Assembly (NCBI GenBank): GCA_017354895.1
Contig: CP071493.1
Coordinates: forward strand, 6,324,001-6,388,000
DNA length: 64,000 nucleotides
Reading direction: 5' to 3'
From: Podospora comata
Lineage: Eukaryota > Ascomycota > Sordariomycetes > Sordariales > Podosporaceae
Shown: positions 26,536 through 36,056 of the stretch, piece after piece
Layout of the letters: every line of letters begins with the position of its first letter
How positions within the stretch are numbered: position 1 is the first letter of the stretch
The notes under the pieces: model-generated
Databases searched by the model: none
What the model was told of the DNA's origin: nothing
Seen by the model: the letters and a program-made list of their open reading frames with translations, nothing else
Program-made: the position numbers and the translations under genes

Positions 26536-27371
26536 AGGGCGGGGTAGAGAGGGGAAGAGTAAGGGAGGCTCTGCGGTGCAATCAATGGCACTTGCGAGTC
26601 TGGTGAAGGTGAAAGAAAAGGGGGAAACCTGATGGGAAGGACATGAGGCTTGTGTGTGTTTGCCAAAGAGCAGCGTATTTGCGTATATGTAGGATTATTC
26701 ACAAAATATTGGGAAGACGTGCCGCAGGACTGCCATGTTGAAGCAAGAGTTCAAGTTCACCGGGGGTGCGGTCACTTCGAATTTATTTGTGCGGTCAGAG
26801 TCGGAAAAATCGTACGATGTTGACGTAGGCCGCCAGTGCCAACTAGTAGGTAGGTACATCTGACAGCTGCATCACTTACACGCGCTGATAGAGGTCTGCT
26901 GAGGACGTGGCTGATGAGAAACCCCCAAACAGGCTCTCGATATCAAAGTGCATCACTCGACCAACCCATAGCCGAGAGTAATTGTTGATAATTCGTGTAC
27001 ACCAATCTGAATACATGTGCCGTAATGCACCCCAGATATGCATAGATAAGGATGCATGATTCCCCCTTACTACCACCCGCGCTACCACTCTTCCGTTCGT
27101 CCTATCATTCATTGCATACTAGCATCAGAGCCGTCTCTCGGTGATCCTCGGTATTCAAGTGACCCAAACCACCGGTCTCTTCCTCAGATTAGGCAGGGAT
27201 GAGACGATCCAATCGGAGGATTTTATCTTGGACCGCATGGGAGGGAGCCAAAAGCTTGGGTACAAGGCGAGTTGCTTCATTCATGCTCAGGTATCTAATT
27301 ACATACAAAAAAAATTAAATATTGTGTTTTGTCTCGTCATCATAATTATCATCCTCTAGTCAGCACGCCCT
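26536..27371. other. Intergenic between convergent genes
   Basis: Lies between the 3' ends of JAC1 (+) and the amidase (-). I see no gene, only A/T-rich stretches near 27300-27355 consistent with 3'UTR and polyadenylation signals. Confidence 0.5.
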
Positions 27372-29057
27372 TCAGGGGAGGGCAAGAGCCTCCTGGAGGG
27401 CAGCCAGCGCGCCAAAGAGCTCGTTGTCATGATATTTTCTGGTGGTAATCTGCAAGTTGATAGGGGCGTTCTCAAAGTCACCCTTGGCCCACAGTTCCCG
27501 GGTGTGCTTGTCTTGCTCGCTCAGAGGAGTGGCGTCCTCGGGAGCGTAGTCCTCGGCACCCTTCTTGAGCGCCTTGATGGGGGTGGGGAAGACAACACCG
27601 GGGTAGTCGAGGTAGTTCCACAGGGCGGTGTAGTTCCAGTAGAAAGCAGTCTCGTGCTCACAAGCCGGGCCAACAAAAACGGGAGAGATGACCACATCGA
27701 CATCCTGCGCGTTCCAGTCCGCGACGAACTTCTGGCGGTAGACATCACGGGCAACACGGTACTCGAGCACCTTGGAGACGGGGAGCTCTTCCTCGCTCAC
27801 GGCGTCCTTCAGGACCCACTCCGTCAGATGGAACATTGGCTCGCCAGTGGCAGCAAGGTGAGCTCTGACGGCGTTGCCACCGTCGGGCCAATAAGCCTTG
27901 CGGATGTTGACCATGGCCTCGGCCGCTTGGTAAGGGACGAAGGACTTGACCTCGAACTTGCCAGGGAACTTGGTCTCTAGCTGCTCCTTGGCCCAGGCAA
28001 GAGCCCGCTTGACAGGAGGCTGAGGGATGATGGCACCGTCATTCCACATGATGCCGACCTTGAGAGGAGTGGCTTTGGGAGCGGTAGCAGTGCCGGTCCA
28101 CGGGATCGGGATGAGTGCTGGGTCCTCAATGTGCGGGTTCGAGGCTTTGACGACGGAGCAGAAGAGATCCATATCCCTCAAAGAGTGGCCCATGGGGCCG
28201 GTAGAGCAGAGTACCGTCAGCTCGGCAGCGAAACCACCAACAAGGAAGTCCTTGGTAGGGAGATAGTACGATGTCGACTTGTAGCCATAGATACCGCAGA
28301 ATCCAGCCGGCCCGCGAATCGAACCGCCAATGTCGGTACCGATACCAAGAATGGAGCCGCGAATGGCCAACAGGGCCGCCTCACCACCGGTAGATCCACC
28401 AGCCGACAGATCAATGTTGTGAGGGTTGAGGGTGCGACCAAGAGGAGAGACGGTCTCAAGGTGCATGATGCCCTGGGGCTGGTTGGTCTTGCAGTAGAAG
28501 ACGGCACCTGCAGCGCGAAGGATGGCCACCATTTGGCAGTCATAGTCATCAATGTGGCGTGTGTCGAGGAAACCAACGGCTGTGTAGTGACCCTTAATGG
28601 GCATGTGCTCCTTCAGACTGATAGGAACACCATGAAGAGGACCAACGGTCTTGCCGGTCTTCTCCAGATGCTCGTCAAGGGCCTTCGCCCTCTCGAGGGC
28701 CTCGCCTTGGAAGTACTCTACCAAGCAGCCGGTGAGCTGGTGGGCGATGGCAGCACGCTTGGTGAAAGCGGTGGCGACAGCCACGGCGCTGAACTTCTTG
28801 GAAGCGATGGCAGCGGCCAAGGCAGTGGCATCGTAGTTTTCGGTAATGTCGATTTCCTCGGCAGTCAGGATACCGCACTCTCTTGGTACGGAGGTGACGT
28901 CCCGTGGAGGGTTGTCAATCAGTGACTGGGGTAGGTAGTACTCGTCAGGAATGCTGGCCTCGAGCTCGGAAAGATACTTTTGGCGCAGAGCCTCGTACTC
29001 AGGGGTTCCTTGAGGCAAGGGTACCCGCTGAACAACAGGAAGCGGTCTGGAAGACAT
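27372..29057 (-). CDS. Acetamidase-type amidase (amidase signature family)
   Basis: Single exon, 561 residues starting MSSRPLPVVQRVPLPQGT; the first in-frame ATG was chosen. The amidase signature runs through the middle: GPLHGVPISLKEHM carries the catalytic Lys, SAGGSTGGEAAL the cis-Ser loop, and GTDIGGSIRGPAGFCG the nucleophilic Ser in GGSIR. So the Ser-Ser-Lys triad is intact. Length and motif spacing agree with Aspergillus AmdS (about 548 residues), which hydrolyses small amides to ammonia and a carboxylate so they can serve as nitrogen source. No signal peptide, so cytosolic. The gene is divergent from an MFS transporter, with 1 kb of shared promoter containing several GATA-factor cores. 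The real substrate cannot be read from sequence; indoleacetamide or other amides are possible. The antisense strand is largely open because of codon bias. Confidence 0.92.
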   Translation of the reverse strand: MSSRPLPVVQRVPLPQGTPEYEALRQKYLSELEASIPDEYYLPQSLIDNPPRDVTSVPRECGILTAEEIDITENYDATALAAAIASKKFSAVAVATAFTKRAAIAHQLTGCLVEYFQGEALERAKALDEHLEKTGKTVGPLHGVPISLKEHMPIKGHYTAVGFLDTRHIDDYDCQMVAILRAAGAVFYCKTNQPQGIMHLETVSPLGRTLNPHNIDLSAGGSTGGEAALLAIRGSILGIGTDIGGSIRGPAGFCGIYGYKSTSYYLPTKDFLVGGFAAELTVLCSTGPMGHSLRDMDLFCSVVKASNPHIEDPALIPIPWTGTATAPKATPLKVGIMWNDGAIIPQPPVKRALAWAKEQLETKFPGKFEVKSFVPYQAAEAMVNIRKAYWPDGGNAVRAHLAATGEPMFHLTEWVLKDAVSEEELPVSKVLEYRVARDVYRQKFVADWNAQDVDVVISPVFVGPACEHETAFYWNYTALWNYLDYPGVVFPTPIKALKKGAEDYAPEDATPLSEQDKHTRELWAKGDFENAPINLQITTRKYHDNELFGALAALQEALALP

Positions 29058-30063
29058 GTTGAAAAATGACAAGGGGTAGATCGTTGAGTAGATAGGGTTG
29101 AAAGATGATGAGATGAGTTGAACTGGTGATTGGAAGCCAGGTGCGAACGGGCCTTCGACATTTATCGACCTGGGAACTGCTGTATTACTATTGGGAAATC
29201 TGTCCTCTGGATACCGAACCCGGTGATACCATCGTGATACCTGACACAACACGCGTTGTTGATGAAACTTGGATATCTCGTTCAGTTGGCTTATCGTGAG
29301 GGGGTATCAACCAGATAGGCACGGTGGAGAGCTGGGCTGGAGCTGTCCCGATACCAGCTGCCCGAAAGCCAGTCGAGGGGACGATGATGATCCCCTCCCG
29401 AGATATGCAAGCACGGCTGATGCTGGTTGGTTCCCTTCCAGTCGGAATCGTGGTGTGTAGTTCACTGCCAAGAGCTACCGGTCGTTTAGTTCCATGATCC
29501 TGCCAGAGAAGCGGACATATCTGATAAGAGGGAGATGTCTCGGAATTTAAGTGGAGATCTGGGGAATCCTCACATGCCCTGGATTGTAAGCCACTAAAAC
29601 GTAGAATGATTGTCAACTTACACATCTTCACCAAAAAAAAATAGGCTTTGAAAGAAAGGTAATAAACGTCAAAGGATAGTAAGAACGCCTATTATCCATC
29701 TCCGAGCCTCATCAATTATCTTTTGACGTATATTGAAGATACGGTCCTCCGTTGACTTACTTTTGCAGTGCCAGTTATTTTGTTCCTAGCGTGCCTCGTT
29801 ATCCGATAACAGCGGAGAATAACTAGGCTTCCAAGACGTGTCTAAGTGGTCAGCATGGTTGACAGCAGGATCCTAGCGGTAGTCCTGGAGGTCTGTGTAG
29901 CTGTCAGTGTCTGACAAGTGCTGAGATAACGGCGAGTGGTTCCCATGTCTCTTCCAAAGAAGGTAACATAAATGCAGTTTATAAATACATTACGTCTTGT
30001 CCCCAATGAAGATTGTGATTCTCCAGTCAACGCCCGCTCATCCACCTCGACACACACCTCAGG
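29058..30063. promoter_or_regulatory. Shared divergent promoter of amidase and MFS transporter, with GATA-factor cores
   Basis: This 1,006-bp region separates the two start codons. HGATAR-type cores occur at 29291-29296 (minus), 29522-29527 (plus), 29716-29721 (minus), 29804-29809 (plus) and 29924-29929 (plus). Positions 29798-29810 form a perfect palindrome, GTTATC-C-GATAAC, with two GATA cores head to head. In filamentous fungi amidase genes are known targets of the AreA/NIT2 GATA factor. About three HGATAR cores would be expected by chance in this length, so only the palindrome is notable. Confidence 0.45.
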
Positions 30064-31683
30064 ATGGCTACTCAGCATACGGCCGTGGTGCCCGGCACTG
30101 TCCACCTCGTCGATGTTTCCGGCGCGGCGCCTGCCGGCGCAAAGATGCGGGACGGAATCCAGCTTGTTCCCCGTCCTAGCGATGATCCCGAGGACCCTCT
30201 CAACTGGAGCAGAGGCCGCAAGATGTTGGCTCTCGCCATGGTTGTGGTCTACACCTTCGGCACTGGACTTCCTATGACCCTCCAATACTCGATTCTCGCC
30301 GACATCACCGCGGATACCGGCATCTCCACTGCAACACTTGTCGAGGGTACCGGTTACGCTTTCTTGCTGCTTGGTTTCGGCTGCTTGTTCTGGCAGCCCA
30401 TTGCCTTGACATATGGCCGCCGCGGTGTTTATCTCGTTTCGACCCTTGCTACCGTGCCCTTGATGGTTTGGACAGCCTATTCCAAGTCAGGCGGCGAATG
30501 GTTCGCTCATCGTATCATCCTTGGGTTCTTCTGTGCACCTATCGAGGCCTTACCCGAGGTCAGCATTCCCGACGTCTTTTTTGCCCATGAGCGCGGTGCC
30601 ATGATGGGCGTGTACGTCTTTTCGCTCTTCGGCTCCAACTTCCTGGCTCCCTTGATTGGCGGCTGGTTCAACGAGGCGTATGGATGGAAGTGGACCATGT
30701 ATTTTGGTGCCATCTTCGCTGCCGTGGCCTTCATCATCATGTTTTTCTTCATGGAGGAGACCATGTATTTCCGCCAGGGTTTGGAGGGTCTGGAGGATGA
30801 GCAGGATGAGATTGCTGCTGCTACCACCACCGATGCCGGAGAGAAGGGAGAGAAGAGCAGCAGCTCGAGCCAGACCGTCAGCGAATCTCCTGCTGCCATC
30901 TACGTCAAGCCCACCCTCGCCCAGAAACTCGCGTGGTTCCGCAAGATGGACGGCCGACCAACCTACCAACACATGCTCAAGACCATGTATATGCCCTTCA
31001 TTTACCTGTACCAATTCCCCATCGTCCTCTGGGCCGGTTTCATCTACGGCATCAACCTCTGCTGGTACCAAGTCCTGAACGGAACTGCCAGCCCTGTTCT
31101 CGCCAACGCTCCCTACAACTGGTCTTCCGGTCTTGTCGGCACCATCTACACCGGTCCCATCGTCGGCGCGGCCATTGGCTGCTACTGGGCTGGCTCCATT
31201 GCCGATAAGTTCACCTTGTGGCTTGCCCGCCGGAACAACGGCGTCCGTGAGCCCGAGCACCGTCTCTGGCCCCTTCTTGTGACGGCTGTCTTGGGAGCCA
31301 TCGGCCTTATCATGTGGGGTGTTGGTGCCCAGTATCACGCTCACTGGGCAGTTTTGGCCGTCGGTCTCGGTATTCTGACTGCCAGTGTCGTAGCTGGTGG
31401 CTCGGTTGCTCTCTCGTACAACATTGACTGCTACAAGGATATCTCGGGCGACACCACCACCGCTGTTATCCTGGTCCGCAACCTGATGGGTTTCGCCATT
31501 GCCTATGGAATCACGCCCTGGTATACCAACATGGGTCTCCAAAACTGCTTCATCATGGCTGGCTTCCTTGCCTTGGGCTGCACTCTCACCTTTTTGTTCA
31601 TGACATGGAAGGGCAAGGATCTCCGTAGAGCTTCTGCCGAGCGGTATTGGAAGTATGCCGCCGAGAGCTCTTCTGCCCACTAA
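30064..31683 (+). CDS. MFS transporter, DHA1/HOL1-like
   Basis: Single exon, 539 residues, with no introns. After a hydrophilic N-terminus with the motif DDPEDPLNWSRGRK, typical of the fungal HOL1-like branch, come about twelve hydrophobic spans. A loop-2 motif (LTYGRRGVYLV, a form of MFS motif A) and an acidic/Ser-rich cytosolic central loop (about residues 240-285) are visible. The protein should lie in the plasma membrane. Family members move polyamines, cations, drugs or small metabolites; the substrate is not readable. Divergence from an amidase gene suggests uptake of an amide or related nitrogen compound, which is inference from neighbourhood only. Codons are consistently C-ending, suggesting good expression. 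Confidence 0.9.
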   Translation: MATQHTAVVPGTVHLVDVSGAAPAGAKMRDGIQLVPRPSDDPEDPLNWSRGRKMLALAMVVVYTFGTGLPMTLQYSILADITADTGISTATLVEGTGYAFLLLGFGCLFWQPIALTYGRRGVYLVSTLATVPLMVWTAYSKSGGEWFAHRIILGFFCAPIEALPEVSIPDVFFAHERGAMMGVYVFSLFGSNFLAPLIGGWFNEAYGWKWTMYFGAIFAAVAFIIMFFFMEETMYFRQGLEGLEDEQDEIAAATTTDAGEKGEKSSSSSQTVSESPAAIYVKPTLAQKLAWFRKMDGRPTYQHMLKTMYMPFIYLYQFPIVLWAGFIYGINLCWYQVLNGTASPVLANAPYNWSSGLVGTIYTGPIVGAAIGCYWAGSIADKFTLWLARRNNGVREPEHRLWPLLVTAVLGAIGLIMWGVGAQYHAHWAVLAVGLGILTASVVAGGSVALSYNIDCYKDISGDTTTAVILVRNLMGFAIAYGITPWYTNMGLQNCFIMAGFLALGCTLTFLFMTWKGKDLRRASAERYWKYAAESSSAH

Positions 31684-32280
31684 TTGTTACGGGGGTTGAT
31701 GGGTGGGCGGAAGCCCTAATGTTGGATCTGATGAAGACGGATACCTAATAATACATAGAATATGAGTATGAGTAGTGAGTCTTTGTTTCTCATCAAGCTT
31801 GCTCACCAAAGCAGCGGCGGGTGGAAAGTCTCAAACGATAATGATAGATAAAATGAATATAAAATACCAAGGGAATTTTCTTCTCAGATCAAGATTCCCC
31901 TTTGCTTGACGTGCTGTGTGTTGAGTGTAAATTGGAAAACGGAAGCGACCTTCCTTTTCCATTGGTGGACCCAAATGCGCATGACAAACCCCACTCCCGG
32001 GGCTTGACAGCTCTGGGCTTGGCGTTTCCCCACAACCCCGCCCCCACCCCATTCAAGCGGCCCGAGGCTGCACACTCCAGCACACAGCTTCCAGTCCCCC
32101 CACTGTCGGGCTGGCTGAGCTTCAACTTCCATCCATACAACGCTCTCAGCCTTGCTGTCACCAACCAATTTCAGGTCCGATTCATCACAGCCAGCTTATC
32201 ATACCCAACATTTCGACCTCGTCATAAGCCCCAAACCCAAGTAACTTCGTCATTCCAGCTACCCAATTCGACCTCCGAAC
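31684..32280. other. Intergenic, CSN4 promoter
   Basis: Between two plus-strand genes, about 600 bp. No gene seen. The last 100 bp are C/A-rich, as usual for a 5'UTR here. Confidence 0.5.
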
Positions 32281-33543
32281 ATGGTTTCGCCCAAGGTCCA
32301 AGAGGCCCTCGCAAAGGCCCAAGAGAACCCCGTCATCGGGTACAAAACCCTCCTCAACAGCCTCGACGACTTCTCCCCCCCAGAAGCCCGCAGCACCGAC
32401 CTCAAAGCCATCACTGACGACCTATTCGCCGCCTCCCACGGCGTCGTCACCACCAAAGCCGTCCTTAGCGACCTCATCAATGTCCTCAAAAACTCCCAGA
32501 ACCACGAGTCCTGGATCGACGTCGGCACCCACATCGTCCGCGCCATCTCCTCCACCCCGTCCCTCTCCTCCTCTCTTGTCGACCAAGCCTCGGCCCTCCG
32601 CGAGCTCATCGCCACCGCCCACGAAACCAACGAGGACTTCCTCGCCGCCGCCAAGATCCTCGCCGAGATCCCCCTCGACTCCTCCCAGCGCCGCGTGTCA
32701 GACCGCGAGAAGGCCAAAATATGGATCAGAATTGTCAGGAACCACCTGGAGGAAGATGATAGCACTACCGCTGAGACATACCTCAACAAGCTCAAGAACG
32801 TGATGCACAAGGTTGGAGACGCGGATCCGGAGATGATGCTCCACTTCAAGCTGAGCGCCGCTCGGATTCAGGATTCCAACAGGCAGTTCTTGCAGGCGGC
32901 ATCGAGTTACCACGACATCAGCTTCTCGCCTTCGATTGCTGAGGAGGAGAGGCTGCACACGCTCAGCATGGCGATCAAGTGCGCGGTCTTGGCGCCGGCT
33001 GGTCCGTTGAGGAGCAGGGCGTTGGGCAGGCTTCACAAGGATGAGAGGTCAGCGGGGCTGGAGGAGTATGGGATTCTGGAAAAGATGTTCTTTGATAGGC
33101 TGCTGTCGAGTGACGAGGTGGAAAAGTTTGCGCAGTCGTTGGCGCCGCATCAGCTGGCCAAGACGTCGGACGGGTCGACGGTGTTGGCCAGGGCTGTGGT
33201 GGAGCACAACTTGTTGAGTGCTGGGCGGTTGTACATGAATATTGGGTTTGACGAATTGGGGCTGTTGCTGGGGTTGGATGGGGACAAGGCTGAGGAGACA
33301 ACGGCAAAGATGATTGAGCAAGGGCGGTTGACTGGGTCTATCGATCAGATTGATCGGATCATCTACTTTGAAATGGGTGAGGCGTCTGGTGAGCATGGTA
33401 GCGGGCACACAACAGCACAGGTCGGAAAGGAGATCCGGCGGTGGGACAGCAACGTGCAGGCCTTGGCCGAAGATGTCGAGCGTGTGACGGACCTCCTGCA
33501 GGCAGAGTTTCCAGATTTTGTGGCCACTCAGATTGCCGTATGA
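32281..33543 (+). CDS. csn4: COP9 signalosome subunit 4
   Basis: Single exon, 420 residues. Family features are the N-terminal helical repeats and the PCI domain in the C-terminal half (LSMAIKCAVLAPAGPLRSRAL, GLEEYGILEKMFFDRLL, then SAGRLYMNIGFDELGLLLGL). The end has IDRIIYFEM and a terminal helix, as in CSN4. Human CSN4 is 406 residues, Aspergillus CsnD about 408, so the length fits. CSN4 is a structural PCI subunit of the COP9 signalosome, which removes Nedd8 from cullins and so controls SCF ligases; in Aspergillus it is needed for sexual development and light response. Acts in nucleus and cytosol. Codons are C-ending in the first third and G-ending later. Confidence 0.93.
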   Translation: MVSPKVQEALAKAQENPVIGYKTLLNSLDDFSPPEARSTDLKAITDDLFAASHGVVTTKAVLSDLINVLKNSQNHESWIDVGTHIVRAISSTPSLSSSLVDQASALRELIATAHETNEDFLAAAKILAEIPLDSSQRRVSDREKAKIWIRIVRNHLEEDDSTTAETYLNKLKNVMHKVGDADPEMMLHFKLSAARIQDSNRQFLQAASSYHDISFSPSIAEEERLHTLSMAIKCAVLAPAGPLRSRALGRLHKDERSAGLEEYGILEKMFFDRLLSSDEVEKFAQSLAPHQLAKTSDGSTVLARAVVEHNLLSAGRLYMNIGFDELGLLLGLDGDKAEETTAKMIEQGRLTGSIDQIDRIIYFEMGEASGEHGSGHTTAQVGKEIRRWDSNVQALAEDVERVTDLLQAEFPDFVATQIAV

Positions 33544-33872
33544 AAGGGGGGATACAATGTCAGAAGAAGCGCATCTGTCTATAACAAGCGAGCCGCATCG
33601 TCCCGCTGTTTGGGACATGTAGTCGGTTGAATTGTGTACTGCCATGCCCTGTCTGTGGGCAAAATATCTAGATCATAGATAAATAATAAAGAATTCGAAT
33701 ATAAACACATATTTACTTACCCCCGAGATACCTATCCAACCGTTGCCGTAACTCGAAATACGCCGATGCCAAACCTGTTCTCTTGAGACTAGAAAGCCAA
33801 ACGCTGTTCGCCACTACCATGTATAACCAGAAATAGAAATCCCAAAAATAAATAAAAAAATAAAGCAGGCGC
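33544..33872. other. Intergenic between convergent genes
   Basis: Short 3' region shared by CSN4 (+) and the SGNH hydrolase gene (-), with A/T-rich text near 33670-33710 and 33835-33865 suitable for polyadenylation of both. No gene. Confidence 0.5.
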
Positions 33873-34832
33873 CTAGTCCAGATCGGTTCGCCGAACCACG
33901 ACATAGCCCCCGTCGAGGCTCTCTGGGTTGCCGGTCTCCTCCTCGAAGAGCTTGTCATCGTTCTTGAATATCCGCCGTCTCTTTGCGGGAGGAAGATCCG
34001 CCACCCTCTGCTTAACCAGTAAGCTCACCAAGGCCATGCCCACTTTGTTGCCGATCAGGTCATAGCCCTCTGGGGTGAAATGGATTTGGTCGTCCCTGTA
34101 AGTCTTCCTGTCTGTCGAGGACATCTTCGTCAAGCTGATAGCATCGTGGAGATCGTATACGTGCCTGCACTAAGTCAGCTAGGTAAGACAACAAACAGTG
34201 GTAGACGATTGAACCCACAAGTTAGGCTTCTTGTAACCCATGATCAGCTCGTTGAGCACTTTCCTATCCGCGTCGCCCCTCATCTTGAATTTGCTGTCGC
34301 CCACCACATCGGGGACTGTTAGGGCCAGGACTTTACATCCACGTCGAAGCGGTATATCCCAGACCTCAGTCAACTTCTTGAAGATTTCCTGCGGTGGTAC
34401 TCTAAACGCGATGTCGCTTGATACTTCGTCAGCGGGCCTCATCAACCAGTCTATCATAGGGACGTAGGCATACTTTGTGCCTCCCAAAACAATCACCCAG
34501 TCAAACGGAGGCTTATCGTCCTTTTTAGCAGGCGGGACTATGTCTCAACCTTGGGTGTTAGCTGTGTGTTCAAGTCTATCTATTTTGGCAATTGTGAAGC
34601 ATTAGCGAAAGAGCAACTAACAGCACTCCTGCATCCTCGTCAGGAACCCATTCCTGACCGTATCCCCGCACTTCCCCCGCTCGACGGTGGTTATTTCATA
34701 GTCAGGAAAGGCCATCGCCAGCATCTGGTCCATCTTGAAATGGTACGGGTGGTAGGCGGAGCCTAGGTAGGAATAGCCTGCTGTAAGACTGTCCCCAAAG
34801 CAGAGGATGCGCAGCTTCTGGCGGGCTGCCAT
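33873..34832 (-). CDS. SGNH/GDSL hydrolase with altered block III
   Basis: Exons on the minus strand: 34622-34832, 34219-34537, 33873-34164, giving 273 residues. Introns are 84 bp (donor GTTAGT; acceptor TAG, with an alternative GAG five bases upstream) and 54 bp (GTGGGT..CAG). Block I is ILCFGDSLTAGY with nucleophilic Ser15. Block V is DDQIHFTPEGY with Asp202 and His205. Block III, normally GxND, here reads VLGGTKYAYV, so the oxyanion-hole Asn is replaced by Lys92. SGNH esterases cleave acyl or acetyl esters; without Asn the activity may be reduced or changed. No signal peptide, so intracellular. The C-terminus is basic (PPAKRRRIFK), resembling a nuclear signal. Divergent from the cytochrome-b5 dehydrogenase gene with 1.2 kb between. 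Confidence 0.82.
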
Positions 34833-36056
34833 CTTTGCAAGGGCTTTGGAGATGCGATGGCCCAGGTTTGTGTTCGGAAGGGGGCAGCAGTGATATCAAG
34901 AGACACGTGTTCGAGGGGTTGTGAGGTGGTGGAAGTGGAAGCTGATGCTTGATTGATGGGTGGAGGACTGACGGGGTGATGATGACGCGGGGATGCGCCT
35001 CCTTCGTTGGCTATCCAGCCAGCTTGTTGAGCGCTTCGTTGAAACTGTTGAAAGGATATTCCAGAGGCAAGTTTATGATCACAGTTTGATGCACCGTAAA
35101 AAGAGCAATGTTTGATGATACGCGCAAGGTTGCAAGTTCCAGGTTGTTGATGGCTGTTCATGTGGTCCATGGTCTGCTGCCGTTGGGAAAGGTGGGGGCG
35201 GGGAGCTAGCTGAGGTGTCAGCCTCGCGCTAACAGCGGAACCCCTGCCCAGCGAAGTGGGCCTATCTGCCCACCAAGTACCAAGGTCCCATTTTCACGGC
35301 AATTCAAAAGATCTCGATGTTTCTGAGCCTTATTTCTCGGTCTCTTGCTTTCGCTGCTTGTAGCATGTCAATGCCTATTACCGTTCACATATTTACCTGT
35401 ATATCATCCTCCAGAGGATGGTGTTGCAACTGAAAACAACCCGGGGTTGGAGATTCAACTTCAACAGTGGTTAGATGGGACTACATGCTGATAACGTCTG
35501 CTGAACTTTCCCCAAGAGCCCCTAACCATGAGCAATAGCTCGGTGACAGGAGCACTCTAGTCACAGCAGAAGGACAATTTGCACTTAGTGTCGTCACCCA
35601 GCCCTCGTTATGAATCATTCAAGCTTGACGGCACCTGTTGTTGATGCAAGGGAAAAGAGCCCCATCTACTGCGTGTAAAACAAAAAGAATACTGCACTTT
35701 GATATCGCCAAGCCGCAACTGCAGCTTCGGCCAAGCATTACAGCGAACTGTCGGTCCGTCCGCCGTTGTCGGAGTTCTAGATGTCAACCCCGGACCGCTG
35801 TGCGGTTCGTCACTTTCCCCAGAAAAAGCAACTGTCGGGTACAGTGGGGTCCCCTAGAGCAACAGCACCCGTCCTCCAATCACTCACCACCGCATTAATT
35901 GAGCCAGATATCGGGTTTGCCCGCTCCCGCGTGACATTATCCCGTTGGCGATTGAGGGATGTTGAGATATAAATAATAAAATCTTCTCCGTATAGTTGTC
36001 AACATTGCTATTTGCTTTGAAAGCATTCCACGAAGCCCAGAAGGCGAGTTGTCACA
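34833..36056. other. Divergent intergenic region
   Basis: Lies between the start codons of the SGNH hydrolase (-) and the FMN dehydrogenase (+). No gene seen. A TATA-like element sits 84 bp before the dehydrogenase start. Confidence 0.5.
35968..35973 (+). promoter_or_regulatory. TATA box of the FMN dehydrogenase gene
   Basis: TATAAA within GATATAAATAATAA, 84 bp upstream of the start codon at 36057, in an otherwise GC-balanced region. Confidence 0.5.

Noticed and set aside
28131-28925. Plus-strand open frame of 264 codons opposite the amidase
   Set aside because: Produced by C-ending codon bias on the amidase strand; the amidase has intact catalytic motifs and this frame has none.
30550-31680. 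Minus-strand open frame of 376 codons opposite the MFS gene
   Set aside because: Mirror of a codon-biased membrane protein; no membrane pattern or known motif of its own.
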